Shown piece after piece: positions 16,944 to 24,338 of a DNA stretch of 42,144 nt. Source of the DNA: an uncultured Mediterraneibacter sp. (GTDB lineage: Bacteria; Bacillota; Clostridia; Lachnospirales; Lachnospiraceae); NCBI GenBank assembly GCA_944381935.1, contig CALWMN010000021.1, positions 1-42,144 on the forward strand. The letters are read 5' to 3'. A model generated the notes under the pieces. That model was not told where the DNA came from. It saw only the letters and a program-made list of their open reading frames with translations, and ran no database searches. A program made the translations under genes and the position numbers. Each line of letters begins with the position of its first letter. Position 1 is the stretch's first letter.

Positions 16944-17474
16944 CTATGCTCTTCCTGTACTCTTCTGGTCAGGCATCCCGCACTCCTGCGCTCTTCCTGC
17001 CAGGATTTCCATGCCGTGCCCAAGGGCCGGAAGGACAGCTTCCAGATTTTCCCGGACCGCCTTCGGGCTCCCCGGAAGATTGATGATCAGCGTCCGATTC
17101 CGTATCACTGAGACTCCGCGGCTAAGCATTGCCCTGGGCGTAACCTTAAGGGAGGCAAGCCGCATTGCTTCCGCAATCCCCGGCACATTTCTGGTCGCCA
17201 CTGCCATCGTTGCTTCGGGAGTGCAGTCCCTCTCTGCAAATCCCGTGCCTCCCGTCGTAAAAATGATATCCATTCTTTCGTCATCACAAAGTGTACGCAG
17301 ACACTTTTCTATTTCTTTCCGTTCATCCGGAAGCAATACTGTCTTCACCACATCGTAGGTCTCTTTCTCCAGCATTTCACATATTGCCGGACCGCTTTTG
17401 TCCACCCTCTCTCCCGCATATCCTTTGTCGCTGAGCGTCACAACCGCTGTCCGCCATCTCCTGTCTGCCGTCAT
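16944..17474 (-). CDS. mogA: Molybdopterin adenylyltransferase (MogA/MoaB)
   Basis: Moco enzyme that adenylates molybdopterin. It contains VVTLSDKGYAGERVDKSGP, the FTTGGTGFAERDCTPEA substrate loop and NLPGSPKAVRENLEAVLPAL, all family hallmarks, in 176 aa. Its ATG overlaps the moaC stop, showing coupled translation, and it is followed by moaA after 34 bases. MogA and MoaB share the fold and cannot be separated confidently by eye. Confidence 0.92.
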   Translation of the reverse strand: MTADRRWRTAVVTLSDKGYAGERVDKSGPAICEMLEKETYDVVKTVLLPDERKEIEKCLRTLCDDERMDIIFTTGGTGFAERDCTPEATMAVATRNVPGIAEAMRLASLKVTPRAMLSRGVSVIRNRTLIINLPGSPKAVRENLEAVLPALGHGMEILAGRAQECGMPDQKSTGRA

Positions 17475-17956
17475 GATGTTTTCCTCCTGTTTAAAATATG
17501 CCCGCTCCTGCCCCCGCTTTTTTCCACCAGACAGATTTCTCCTATCTCCATCGTCTTATCCATAGCCTTGCACATGTCGTAGACCGTAAGGAGCGCGATG
17601 CTCACGCCTGTCAGCGCCTCCATCTCCACCCCGGTCTTTCCCGTCACCTTAACGGTGCATTGGCAGTAAATCGCGTTCTTCGCAGCATCTGTCTCAAAAT
17701 TTATCCTGCAGTTCGTAATGGGAAGGATATGGCACATCGGGATCAGCTCAGATGTCTTTTTTGCCCCCATGATGCCTGCTGTCGCCGCTACGCCAAGGAC
17801 ATCCCCTTTGCCGACCGTTCCTTCCAGAACTGCCTGTAACACTTCCCGGCTTACAAGTATTTTCCCCTCGGCGGTCGCCTCTCTTACCGTCTCCTGTTTG
17901 TCCGTCACATCTACCATAACCGCTTTCCCGTTCTCATCAAAATGTGTAAATCCCAT
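17471..17956 (-). CDS. moaC: Cyclic pyranopterin monophosphate synthase
   Basis: Second Moco step, turning the MoaA product into cPMP. Start MGFTHFDENGKAVMVDVTDK at 17956 with GGGAGGG upstream; family core MCHILPITNC, GKTGVEMEALTGVSIALLTVYDMCKAMDK. The 161 aa length is typical. The frame stays open to 18127, and an in-frame ATG at 18010 (MTVRQTFV) lies inside the 19-bp repeat behind a GGAGG; initiation there would add 18 non-family residues. First gene of the moaC-mogA-moaA-MOSC run. Confidence 0.95.
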   Translation of the reverse strand: MGFTHFDENGKAVMVDVTDKQETVREATAEGKILVSREVLQAVLEGTVGKGDVLGVAATAGIMGAKKTSELIPMCHILPITNCRINFETDAAKNAIYCQCTVKVTGKTGVEMEALTGVSIALLTVYDMCKAMDKTMEIGEICLVEKSGGRSGHILNRRKTS

Positions 17957-17994
17957 ATCGATCCCTCCCTGTTCTCCCCTTATTATAACGAATG

Positions 17995-18013
17995 TTTGCC
18001 GGACTGTCATCCG
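17995..18013 (-). repeat. 19-bp repeat, copy 2, upstream of moaC
   Basis: Identical to 15302-15320 and in the same orientation, 39-57 bases before the moaC start. It contains an ATG that is in frame with moaC, preceded by a GGAGG on the minus strand. Confidence 0.6.
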
Positions 18014-18063
18014 TTTTGTCCCCCTCCTCTGACATACTGTCCGATTTCTTTTTCCCGACGCAA

Positions 18064-18094
18064 AAATCGGACGGTTGATAATTCCGTCCGATTT
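18064..18094 (-). terminator. Intrinsic terminator after the ABC exporter genes
   Basis: On the minus strand AAATCGGACGG pairs with CCGTCCGATTT (11 bp, 9-base loop), followed by a T-run, just after the second exporter gene. A third copy of the arm (AAATCGGAC, complement of 18039-18047) follows and could pair with the middle arm instead. Confidence 0.8.
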
Positions 18095-18117
18095 CTGCCA
18101 ATATGTCCCCTTTTTAT

Positions 18118-19938
18118 TTATGCGCACGTCTGATCTGAAGATTCAAACTGTGCATTATACAGATCTGCATAAAAGCCGTTTTGGGCAAGAAGGGTCTCAT
18201 GGTTTCCCTGCTCCACAATATCGCCGTCTTTCATGACGAGGATCAGGTCTGCATCGCGGATCGTTGACAGTCTGTGGGCAATGATAAAGCTTGTTCTGCC
18301 CTTCATCAGATTATCCATCGCTTTCTGGATCAGGACCTCTGTCCTGGTATCAACAGAACTGGTCGCCTCGTCGAGTATGAGGATCTTCGGGTCTGCCAGG
18401 ATCGCCCTGGCGATCGTAAGAAGCTGTTTCTGCCCCTGGGAGACATTGCTCGCCTCCTCGTTCAGTTCCATATGATACCCTCCGGGGAGCGTCTGGACGA
18501 ACCGGTGTACATGGGCGGCCTTTGCAGCCTGGATCACCTCTTCATCCGACGCATCCAGCTTGCCGTACCGGATATTTTCCATAATGCTCCCGTGGAACAG
18601 CCATGTGTCCTGCAGCACCATGCCAAACATCTGCCGCAGCTCGCTCCTGTTGAAATCTTTCACGTTATGCCCGTCGATTTTGATAGCGCCGCTGTTCACG
18701 TCGTAGAAACGCATCAGCAGCTTGATCATCGTCGTCTTTCCGGCTCCCGTCGGTCCTACAATGGCGATTTTCTGGCCTTCCTCCACTTTTGCCGAAAAAT
18801 CATTGATGATGATCTTATCCGGGTTGTATCCGAAATGCACATGGTCGAACTCCACATTTCCCCGTAGTCCTTCCACAGGCACCGGATCCGGCACTGTCTG
18901 GTCTTCTTCCTTCTCCTCCAGAAATTCAAATACCCTCTCGGAGGCTGCCGCCGTGGACTGCAGCATGTTTGCCACCTGCGCCACCTGCTGGATCGGCTGC
19001 GTAAAGTTTCGTACATACTGGATAAAGGACTGGATATCTCCTACTTCTATCGTATTTTTGATCGTCAGGTATCCGCCCAGTATTGCCACGAAGACATACC
19101 CCAGGTTGCCGATAAACTGCATGACCGGCATCATCATACCGGAAAAGAACTGAGATTTCCATGCTGAATCATACAGTTTGTCATTCGTAGAATTAAACGT
19201 TTTTATCACATCGTCTTCTTTGTTAAATGCCTTGATGATATTATGTCCGCTGTAGATCTCTTCCACCTGCCCGTTTACATTCCCAAGATATTCCTGCTGG
19301 CCCCGGAAATATTTCTGGGAATGTTTCATCACAAACGACAGCAGCAGAACAGAAACCGGCAGGATCAGCAGCGCCACCACCGTCATCAGAGGGCTGATCG
19401 ACAGCATCATGATCAGCACACCAATGATCGTTGTCACAGACGTAATAAGCTGTGTGGCGCTCTGGTTTAAGCTTTGCCCGAGAGTATCCACGTCATTTGT
19501 CACACGGGAGAGGATCTCCCCGACAGGTTTGGTATCAAAATAGTTCATCGGCATCCGGTTGATCTTTTCTGATATTTCTTTTCTCAGACGGTATGTCGTC
19601 TTCTGGGACACTCCCGTCATAATAATCCCCTGGACAAAGGAACAAAACGCACTGACCACGTACAGTCCGAGTGTTGCAAGCAGGATCTGCCCTATCTTCC
19701 CAAAATCCATGCCGCTCCCGCCTGAGACTTTACTCACAAGCCCGTTAAATATTTCTGTCGTTGCCTTTCCCAGGATCTTCGGTCCCACGATGTTAAACAC
19801 AGTCCCGCAGACCGCAAAAACAGCAACAAATGCCATCTGTACCTTAAAAGCATTCATGTACCGGACCAGTTTCCTAAGTGTTCCTTTAAAATCTTTTGCT
19901 CTTTCTCCCGACATACTGCCGTGTGCTCCTCTAGGCAT
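18118..19938 (-). CDS. ABC exporter half-transporter, subunit with intact ATPase site
   Basis: Fused permease-ATPase of 606 aa: six-helix membrane domain (about 30-330), then an ATPase with Walker A GPTGAGKTT, Q-loop MFGMVLQDTWLF, Walker B ILILDEATSSVD with the catalytic Glu, and H-loop IAHRLST. Its signature motif is VSQGQ rather than LSGGQ. The partner upstream has a normal signature but a non-catalytic Walker B; such complementary defects mark heterodimeric exporters of the BmrCD/LmrCD/TM287-288 kind, with one degenerate site. Its start overlaps the partner gene's end; AGGAGG lies 9 bases before this ATG, and a second ATG at 19914 also has a ribosome site. Probably exports a drug or lipid-like compound; controlled by the MarR gene upstream. 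Confidence 0.92.
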   Translation of the reverse strand: MPRGAHGSMSGERAKDFKGTLRKLVRYMNAFKVQMAFVAVFAVCGTVFNIVGPKILGKATTEIFNGLVSKVSGGSGMDFGKIGQILLATLGLYVVSAFCSFVQGIIMTGVSQKTTYRLRKEISEKINRMPMNYFDTKPVGEILSRVTNDVDTLGQSLNQSATQLITSVTTIIGVLIMMLSISPLMTVVALLILPVSVLLLSFVMKHSQKYFRGQQEYLGNVNGQVEEIYSGHNIIKAFNKEDDVIKTFNSTNDKLYDSAWKSQFFSGMMMPVMQFIGNLGYVFVAILGGYLTIKNTIEVGDIQSFIQYVRNFTQPIQQVAQVANMLQSTAAASERVFEFLEEKEEDQTVPDPVPVEGLRGNVEFDHVHFGYNPDKIIINDFSAKVEEGQKIAIVGPTGAGKTTMIKLLMRFYDVNSGAIKIDGHNVKDFNRSELRQMFGMVLQDTWLFHGSIMENIRYGKLDASDEEVIQAAKAAHVHRFVQTLPGGYHMELNEEASNVSQGQKQLLTIARAILADPKILILDEATSSVDTRTEVLIQKAMDNLMKGRTSFIIAHRLSTIRDADLILVMKDGDIVEQGNHETLLAQNGFYADLYNAQFESSDQTCA

Positions 19939-22171
19939 GGCTGGCCGCCTCCTTTCCTTTCAGCCCGACGCCAAGCTCCTTTTCCGAGAGCTGGGACGCC
20001 GCGATCTGCTGATAAACTTCGCAGTTTTGAAGCAGTTCTTGATGTGTTCCGATCCCCGCAATCCTGCCCTCATCCAGCACGATGATCTGCTCGGCATTGA
20101 GGATCGTACTGATTCTCTGCGCAACGATCAGGACCGTACTGTCCTTTGTTTTCTTTTTCAACGCTTTCCTGAGCGTAACATCTGTCTTGAAATCCAGGGC
20201 GGAAAAGCTGTCGTCGAAAATAAAGACCTCTGGATGCTTTGCAATTGCCCTGGCGATGGACAGTCTCTGTTTCTGCCCGCCGGACACATTGCCTCCCCCC
20301 TGGGAGATCGGGCTTTCATATTCGTCCGGTTTTTCCTCTATAAATTCTGTGGCCTGCGCTATCTCTGCTGCCTCCACCATCTCCTCCCTGGTCCCGTCCG
20401 GATTACCGAACATGATGTTGGAAGCAATATCTCCTGAAAAGAGGACTCCCTTCTGGGGAACATATCCCAGCCGTTCCCGTAGGTCATGCTGCCTTACTTT
20501 GCGGATGTCCGTCCCGTCCAGCGTGATCGCCCCCTCCGTCACATCATAGAATCTCGGGATCAGATTAACCAGGGTGGATTTTCCGCTTCCCGTACTTCCT
20601 ATAACTGCAGTGGTCTCGCCGGGTTTCGCGGTAAAGGTAATATCGTGGAGCACATTTTCATCGGCACCCGGATAGCGAAACGATACGTGGTCGAATTTCA
20701 CCACACCTTTCGCCTCCTCGTCGAATCCCTCCGGCTGTTTTGGGTCGTGGATCACAGTACTGCTCTGCAGCACTTCCTCCACACGGTCTGCTGCGACTGC
20801 CGCCCTCGGAAGCATAATGGAGAGCATGCACAGCATCAGGAATCCCATGATAATCTGCATGGTATACTGAATAAACGCCATCATATCGCCAACCTGCATC
20901 TGCCCCTGGTCGATCCCGTGGGCGCCGGTCCACATAATCAGCACGGACACTCCGTTCATGACCAGCATCATCACCGGCATCATAAATGTCATGGCACGGT
21001 TTACAAACAGATTCGTCCTTGTCAGCTCCCTGTTCGCTTTGTCAAAGCGTTCTTCCTCATGCTTCTCTGTGCTAAAGGCCCGTATCACGGACAGGCCGGT
21101 CAGGATCTCTCTCATCACAAGATTTACTTTGTCGACAAGAGTCTGCAGGATCCTGAACTTCGGCATGGCGACAAGGAACAAAATCAGAATGACGAACGCG
21201 ATCACAGCAACTGCCAGCGCAATGACCCATGACATTGAGACATTGGTGTGGAATACCTGGATGATTCCGCCGATGGCAAGGATCGGAGCATACAGTACAA
21301 TGCGCAGGAGCATAACCGTCAGGAGCTGGATCTGCTGGATATCATTCGTACTCCTTGTGATAAGGGACGCCGTGGAAAAATGGTCAAATTCATTGTTTGA
21401 AAACCCGACGACCTTGTGGAAGACCCTGCTCCGCAGGTCGCGTCCGGTCGCTGCGCCGACACGGGACGCAAGAAATCCGACAAGGATGCTCGCTGCCATT
21501 CCCAGAAACGCCAGGGCGACCATTTTCCCTCCTGTCGCAAGCAGATAATTTGTCTGGATACGGTCCATATCCATACCGAGATTCTCATATGCACTTCTTA
21601 CATAGCTGACTGCCGCCTGCTCCAGAATGCTGTCCGGGATCTCGTCCAGCTCTCTTTCCATTTCCTCTGTCACGGCACTTCTCTGTTCCTGCGGGAGCAT
21701 TTCCATGATATCAAAGACTGTCATATCCTCTGCTGCCGCGCCGGATGGCAGGGCAGCTTTTAGCTGGTCCTCAATCTGCTTTGTCATGTCGCTCCCTGAC
21801 TCAAATCCGGCAGTGAGCATCATAGGCCCCGCAAGAATCCCTTTTAGTTCATCCATTTTTGCATGATCACCGGATACCGAGCCCTTTAATGTCCATGCAT
21901 CCTGGCCAAATGAACTGTTGTCAGCCTCATAGGCATCCATCACCTGTTCCCGGTCCTCCTCTGGCATAAACAGGGTAAGTTTCCCCATCTCTTCTGCCGA
22001 GATGGACCGCGGCACCTGTTCCTCGATTCCCCCCTGCTGGATTCCGACGTTTACAATATCGGACGTATAGGCCGGAAGGGACAGGTCGCAGTATGCCTGG
22101 ATAAACAAGATGACAATGATTGCCAGTACGGATTTCCACTGGACCGCCGCATATTTGAACAAATTTTTCAT
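19931..22171 (-). CDS. ABC exporter half-transporter with degenerate ATPase site and large external loop
   Basis: Fused permease-ATPase of 746 aa. The ATPase has Walker A GSTGSGKST, signature VSGGQKQRL and Walker B VFIFDDSFSALD, where Asp replaces the catalytic Glu. It is therefore the non-catalytic half of the heterodimer with the downstream gene. Between the first helix (about 14-32) and the second (about 218-238) lies an insert of about 170 mostly acidic residues (QVPRSISAEEMGKLTLFMPE onward), absent from ordinary half-transporters and predicted outside the cell. The ATG overlaps the MarR gene's end (22168), so the three genes are translated together. Confidence 0.92.
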   Translation of the reverse strand: MKNLFKYAAVQWKSVLAIIVILFIQAYCDLSLPAYTSDIVNVGIQQGGIEEQVPRSISAEEMGKLTLFMPEEDREQVMDAYEADNSSFGQDAWTLKGSVSGDHAKMDELKGILAGPMMLTAGFESGSDMTKQIEDQLKAALPSGAAAEDMTVFDIMEMLPQEQRSAVTEEMERELDEIPDSILEQAAVSYVRSAYENLGMDMDRIQTNYLLATGGKMVALAFLGMAASILVGFLASRVGAATGRDLRSRVFHKVVGFSNNEFDHFSTASLITRSTNDIQQIQLLTVMLLRIVLYAPILAIGGIIQVFHTNVSMSWVIALAVAVIAFVILILFLVAMPKFRILQTLVDKVNLVMREILTGLSVIRAFSTEKHEEERFDKANRELTRTNLFVNRAMTFMMPVMMLVMNGVSVLIMWTGAHGIDQGQMQVGDMMAFIQYTMQIIMGFLMLCMLSIMLPRAAVAADRVEEVLQSSTVIHDPKQPEGFDEEAKGVVKFDHVSFRYPGADENVLHDITFTAKPGETTAVIGSTGSGKSTLVNLIPRFYDVTEGAITLDGTDIRKVRQHDLRERLGYVPQKGVLFSGDIASNIMFGNPDGTREEMVEAAEIAQATEFIEEKPDEYESPISQGGGNVSGGQKQRLSIARAIAKHPEVFIFDDSFSALDFKTDVTLRKALKKKTKDSTVLIVAQRISTILNAEQIIVLDEGRIAGIGTHQELLQNCEVYQQIAASQLSEKELGVGLKGKEAASHA

Positions 22172-22659
22172 AGTCTGTTTTTCCTTTCTGTATCATAAGA
22201 TTCCGCGTGAGTCTTACTCTTTTTTCTTTCCTCGTCGAGGTTTTCACCCACCTGTATCAGAAGTCTTCTGAAAAGCAACTTCTCTTCTGTATTCATACCG
22301 CTAAAAATCAGTTCTTCCATCTGATCTGTAATCTCTTTCACATTGTGGATACAGGATTCTCCTTTTTCCGTCAGTGCAAGGCGCATCACCCTTTGATCCG
22401 TTTCATCCGGCTTCCGTGTGATATAGCCGCCTTTCTCCATCTTCTGTATCGTGGAGGTAACGGAAGGCGGAGTCATATTCAGGCGCGCTGCCAATTCTTT
22501 TTGCGACATTTCCTTCTTCTGATGTAGATAGAACAACACACCCGCCTGGCTGTAGTTCAGGTCAAATTCCATGTACATTTCTTTTGCCCTGTTCATCACT
22601 TTATGCACTACAATCCCCATAAGAGCCAGAACGGGAAGTTTCGTCTTATCACACTCCAT
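22168..22659 (-). CDS. MarR-family transcriptional regulator
   Basis: Winged-helix repressor of 163 aa. Start MECDKTKLPVLALMG at 22659 with GGGAGG upstream; the longer frame to 22734 would cover its own promoter. DNA-binding part: KEMSQKELAARLNMTPPSVTSTIQKMEKGGYITRKPDETDQRVMRLALTEKG type sequence (about 55-110). It directly precedes the two exporter genes and has a consensus promoter with a perfect palindrome, so it probably represses its own operon and responds to an exported compound. The ligand is unknown. Confidence 0.93.
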   Translation of the reverse strand: MECDKTKLPVLALMGIVVHKVMNRAKEMYMEFDLNYSQAGVLFYLHQKKEMSQKELAARLNMTPPSVTSTIQKMEKGGYITRKPDETDQRVMRLALTEKGESCIHNVKEITDQMEELIFSGMNTEEKLLFRRLLIQVGENLDEERKKSKTHAESYDTERKNRL

Positions 22660-22683
22660 ATTCAATCCTCCCTCCCGCGATAA

Positions 22684-22701
22684 ATTAGTTAGGTAACTAA
22701 T
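22684..22701. promoter_or_regulatory. MarR-type operator palindrome
   Basis: ATTAGTTA and TAACTAAT form perfect 8-bp arms around GG. It sits just downstream of the -10 box and before the MarR gene, overlapping the expected transcription start. An additional partial half-site (ATATTAGTA) lies at 22706-22714. Confidence 0.8.
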
Positions 22702-22705
22702 CGAT

Positions 22706-22734
22706 ATATTAGTATTTCCGTACAATAATGTCAA
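22706..22734 (-). promoter_or_regulatory. Promoter of the marR-ABC exporter operon
   Basis: On the minus strand TTGACA (22729-22734), a 17-base spacer, and TAATAT (22706-22711): a near-consensus housekeeping promoter immediately upstream of the operator. Confidence 0.85.
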
Positions 22735-22843
22735 GAAATATCTGCTTTATTCACGATATTTTTATATTTTTTATATAAAATCAGTTTATGTATCTAATTA
22801 AATTTTGTTCCATCGCGCACTGCCTTTTCTCGTACAGAAGCAA

Positions 22844-22906
22844 AAACCGGATGAGGCGGGGATCATGCAGAACCCGCCCCTGCATGATCCCCGCCTCATC
22901 CGGTTT
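22844..22906 (-). terminator. Very long perfect hairpin, terminator of the DUF4317 gene
   Basis: Perfect 27-bp arms (22844-22870 and 22880-22906) with a 9-base loop, followed on the minus strand by a short T-run. Outer arms 22811-22820 and 22910-22919 also pair with one mismatch, giving a nested structure of about 110 bases. It lies downstream of the DUF4317 gene and upstream of the marR promoter. The stem is much longer than an ordinary terminator. Confidence 0.75.
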
Positions 22907-22949
22907 CCCGTGTGCGATGCCGCTTATGTCTTTATCTGTCTGATGCGGA

Positions 22950-24089
22950 TCACTGCTGATCCGCCTTTAAAGTTCTGACATTGATTCCATTTACCTCAAT
23001 ATGGTCGTCTACCGGGATCACGATGCACTGCCGCCCGTCGATCATCCGCGTCTCTACCAGGTCTGCCCTCTCCGGGTTCACCTTGATGACGATATCCGGG
23101 GTTTCAATGTTGAACTTTTTTGTCTCTGCTATGTTGGATGCCAGCAGAGACGCCTTCTCTCCGACCGCATCCTCATAATTCCTTTCAAAACTCTCCATCT
23201 TTTCATCGGAGACCCCACTCTGCTCAAAGATCTTCCTCACATCTGTCTTGTCAAGCCTAAGCGGCTCCGGCTCTTCTTTATGTTCTTCAATCAGATCATT
23301 TAAGGTTTCATGGATATTCCGGACCGTCTCATAATCCCCCTCATCCCCCAGTGTATCCTCGATCATCATCTGAAAGCTCTCCTTCTGCGTATCCGCTGTC
23401 ATCGGCATCTGAGCGCCTAAAATCTGTCCGATCAGCTCCGGCTGCAAATCCTCTGATTTCTTCGAGTAATACAGCACGGCATGGAGGTCTGTATTCCTGT
23501 CATTGAAAGCGGGAAAGAGGAAGCCTTTATCCGGCATATCCACGATCCAGTCCCTGACGCGGTCCTCAATCCGGTTGTCCTGTGCATTGTAGCACAGTCC
23601 CGCTTTCGACAGAGAAACCGGGCAGATACTCATGAGCAGATACTCGTATACATCCTCGGATGCGTCGAACATTTCCAGGTTATCTGTTGATTTCCCGGGG
23701 ATATCATACATGGCATGGATCAGGATGATATAATAGTTTTCAGCATACTCATAGGAGGCGATCACCCTGTCATAAAACTCTTCCAGGAGCATGTCATCCT
23801 CCAGCCTGCTGTTCCTGAGCTTTAACAGAAATTCCTGTGTCCCTCCCGGCATCTCCGCATCAAGAGGAAATTCCATGTTCAGCATATTCCTCCCCACTGT
23901 CCCGGAAAGTGTCTTTTTAAAAATATCGAAATATTTAAAAGCCTCCTCTTCCGGCAGAGACAGAAAAGCCTCTTTTGACTCCAGCTTTTTATTCTTCTCA
24001 TGGTCCACATAGCACCCGCATATTCTCGTAATCGCGCAGTTTTTCGGGGTAAACTGTTTCCGTATCTCCAGTATTTCCTTTTTGTTCAT
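22950..24089 (-). CDS. DUF4317 family protein
   Basis: Protein of 379 aa, family of unknown function typical of Clostridia. Recognised from the opening MNKKEILEIRKQFTPKNCAI and TRICGCYVDHEKNK, the SLPEEEAFKYFDIFKKTLSG segment, and the central YYIILIHAMYDIPGK block. No membrane helix or signal peptide, so cytoplasmic. C-terminal third has NIETPDIVIKVNPERADLVETRMIDGRQCIVIPVDD, a beta-rich segment. Monocistronic by context: terminator downstream and a separate gene divergent upstream. A good GGAG site precedes the ATG. Confidence 0.82.
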   Translation of the reverse strand: MNKKEILEIRKQFTPKNCAITRICGCYVDHEKNKKLESKEAFLSLPEEEAFKYFDIFKKTLSGTVGRNMLNMEFPLDAEMPGGTQEFLLKLRNSRLEDDMLLEEFYDRVIASYEYAENYYIILIHAMYDIPGKSTDNLEMFDASEDVYEYLLMSICPVSLSKAGLCYNAQDNRIEDRVRDWIVDMPDKGFLFPAFNDRNTDLHAVLYYSKKSEDLQPELIGQILGAQMPMTADTQKESFQMMIEDTLGDEGDYETVRNIHETLNDLIEEHKEEPEPLRLDKTDVRKIFEQSGVSDEKMESFERNYEDAVGEKASLLASNIAETKKFNIETPDIVIKVNPERADLVETRMIDGRQCIVIPVDDHIEVNGINVRTLKADQQ

Positions 24090-24167
24090 CTATAGCCTCT
24101 CCTCTTTCCCGTGGTCTGTCTTTAGCCACTTTTTTATTCTACACTGGAATCTTCGGGAAAAAAAGAT

Positions 24168-24196
24168 TTGATTTCCTGTCCTTTCTGTGATATGAT
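24168..24196 (+). promoter_or_regulatory. Promoter of the MATE efflux gene
   Basis: TTGATT (24168-24173), a 17-base spacer, and TATGAT (24191-24196). The expected start near 24203 leaves a leader of about 135 bases that contains a complete terminator. Confidence 0.75.
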
Positions 24197-24200
24197 GGCT

Positions 24201-24321
24201 ACGATTTAAACAATCCATTAATAAAAATGTAATGTAAGATTCTGCCGCCGGGTAGGATCGTCGCAACATTCATCTTCTGTACCGTCAGGCCGTAGCAGGT
24301 ACAGATGGTGGATGTTTTTTT
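24201..24321 (+). ncRNA. Leader RNA with terminator; candidate guanidine-IV (mepA) riboswitch
   Basis: Between the promoter and the MATE ribosome site lies a conserved-looking segment (ACGATTTAAACAATCC, later GCCGCCGGGTAGGATCGTCGC). Its ends can pair (ACGAT 24201-24205 with ATCGT 24257-24261). It is followed by a strong hairpin (about 24267-24314, arms roughly 17 bases with some G-U pairs) and seven T's before AAGGAGG. A terminator inside a 5' leader implies transcription control. The guanidine-IV class is known upstream of mepA-type MATE genes in Clostridia, and the general layout agrees. Identification is from memory of the class, not a model search. Confidence 0.62.
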
Positions 24322-24338
24322 GTAAGGAGGTTTACATT

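Noticed and set aside
17957-18117. Moco riboswitch before moaC
   Set aside because: The hairpins here are explained as the exporter terminator, and I could not match the known Moco RNA consensus.
24201-24266. ZTP (pfl) riboswitch for the MATE leader
   Set aside because: The CCGCCGGG run recalls it, but the upstream GGGTCGTG part is missing, and the gene type and layout suit guanidine-IV better.
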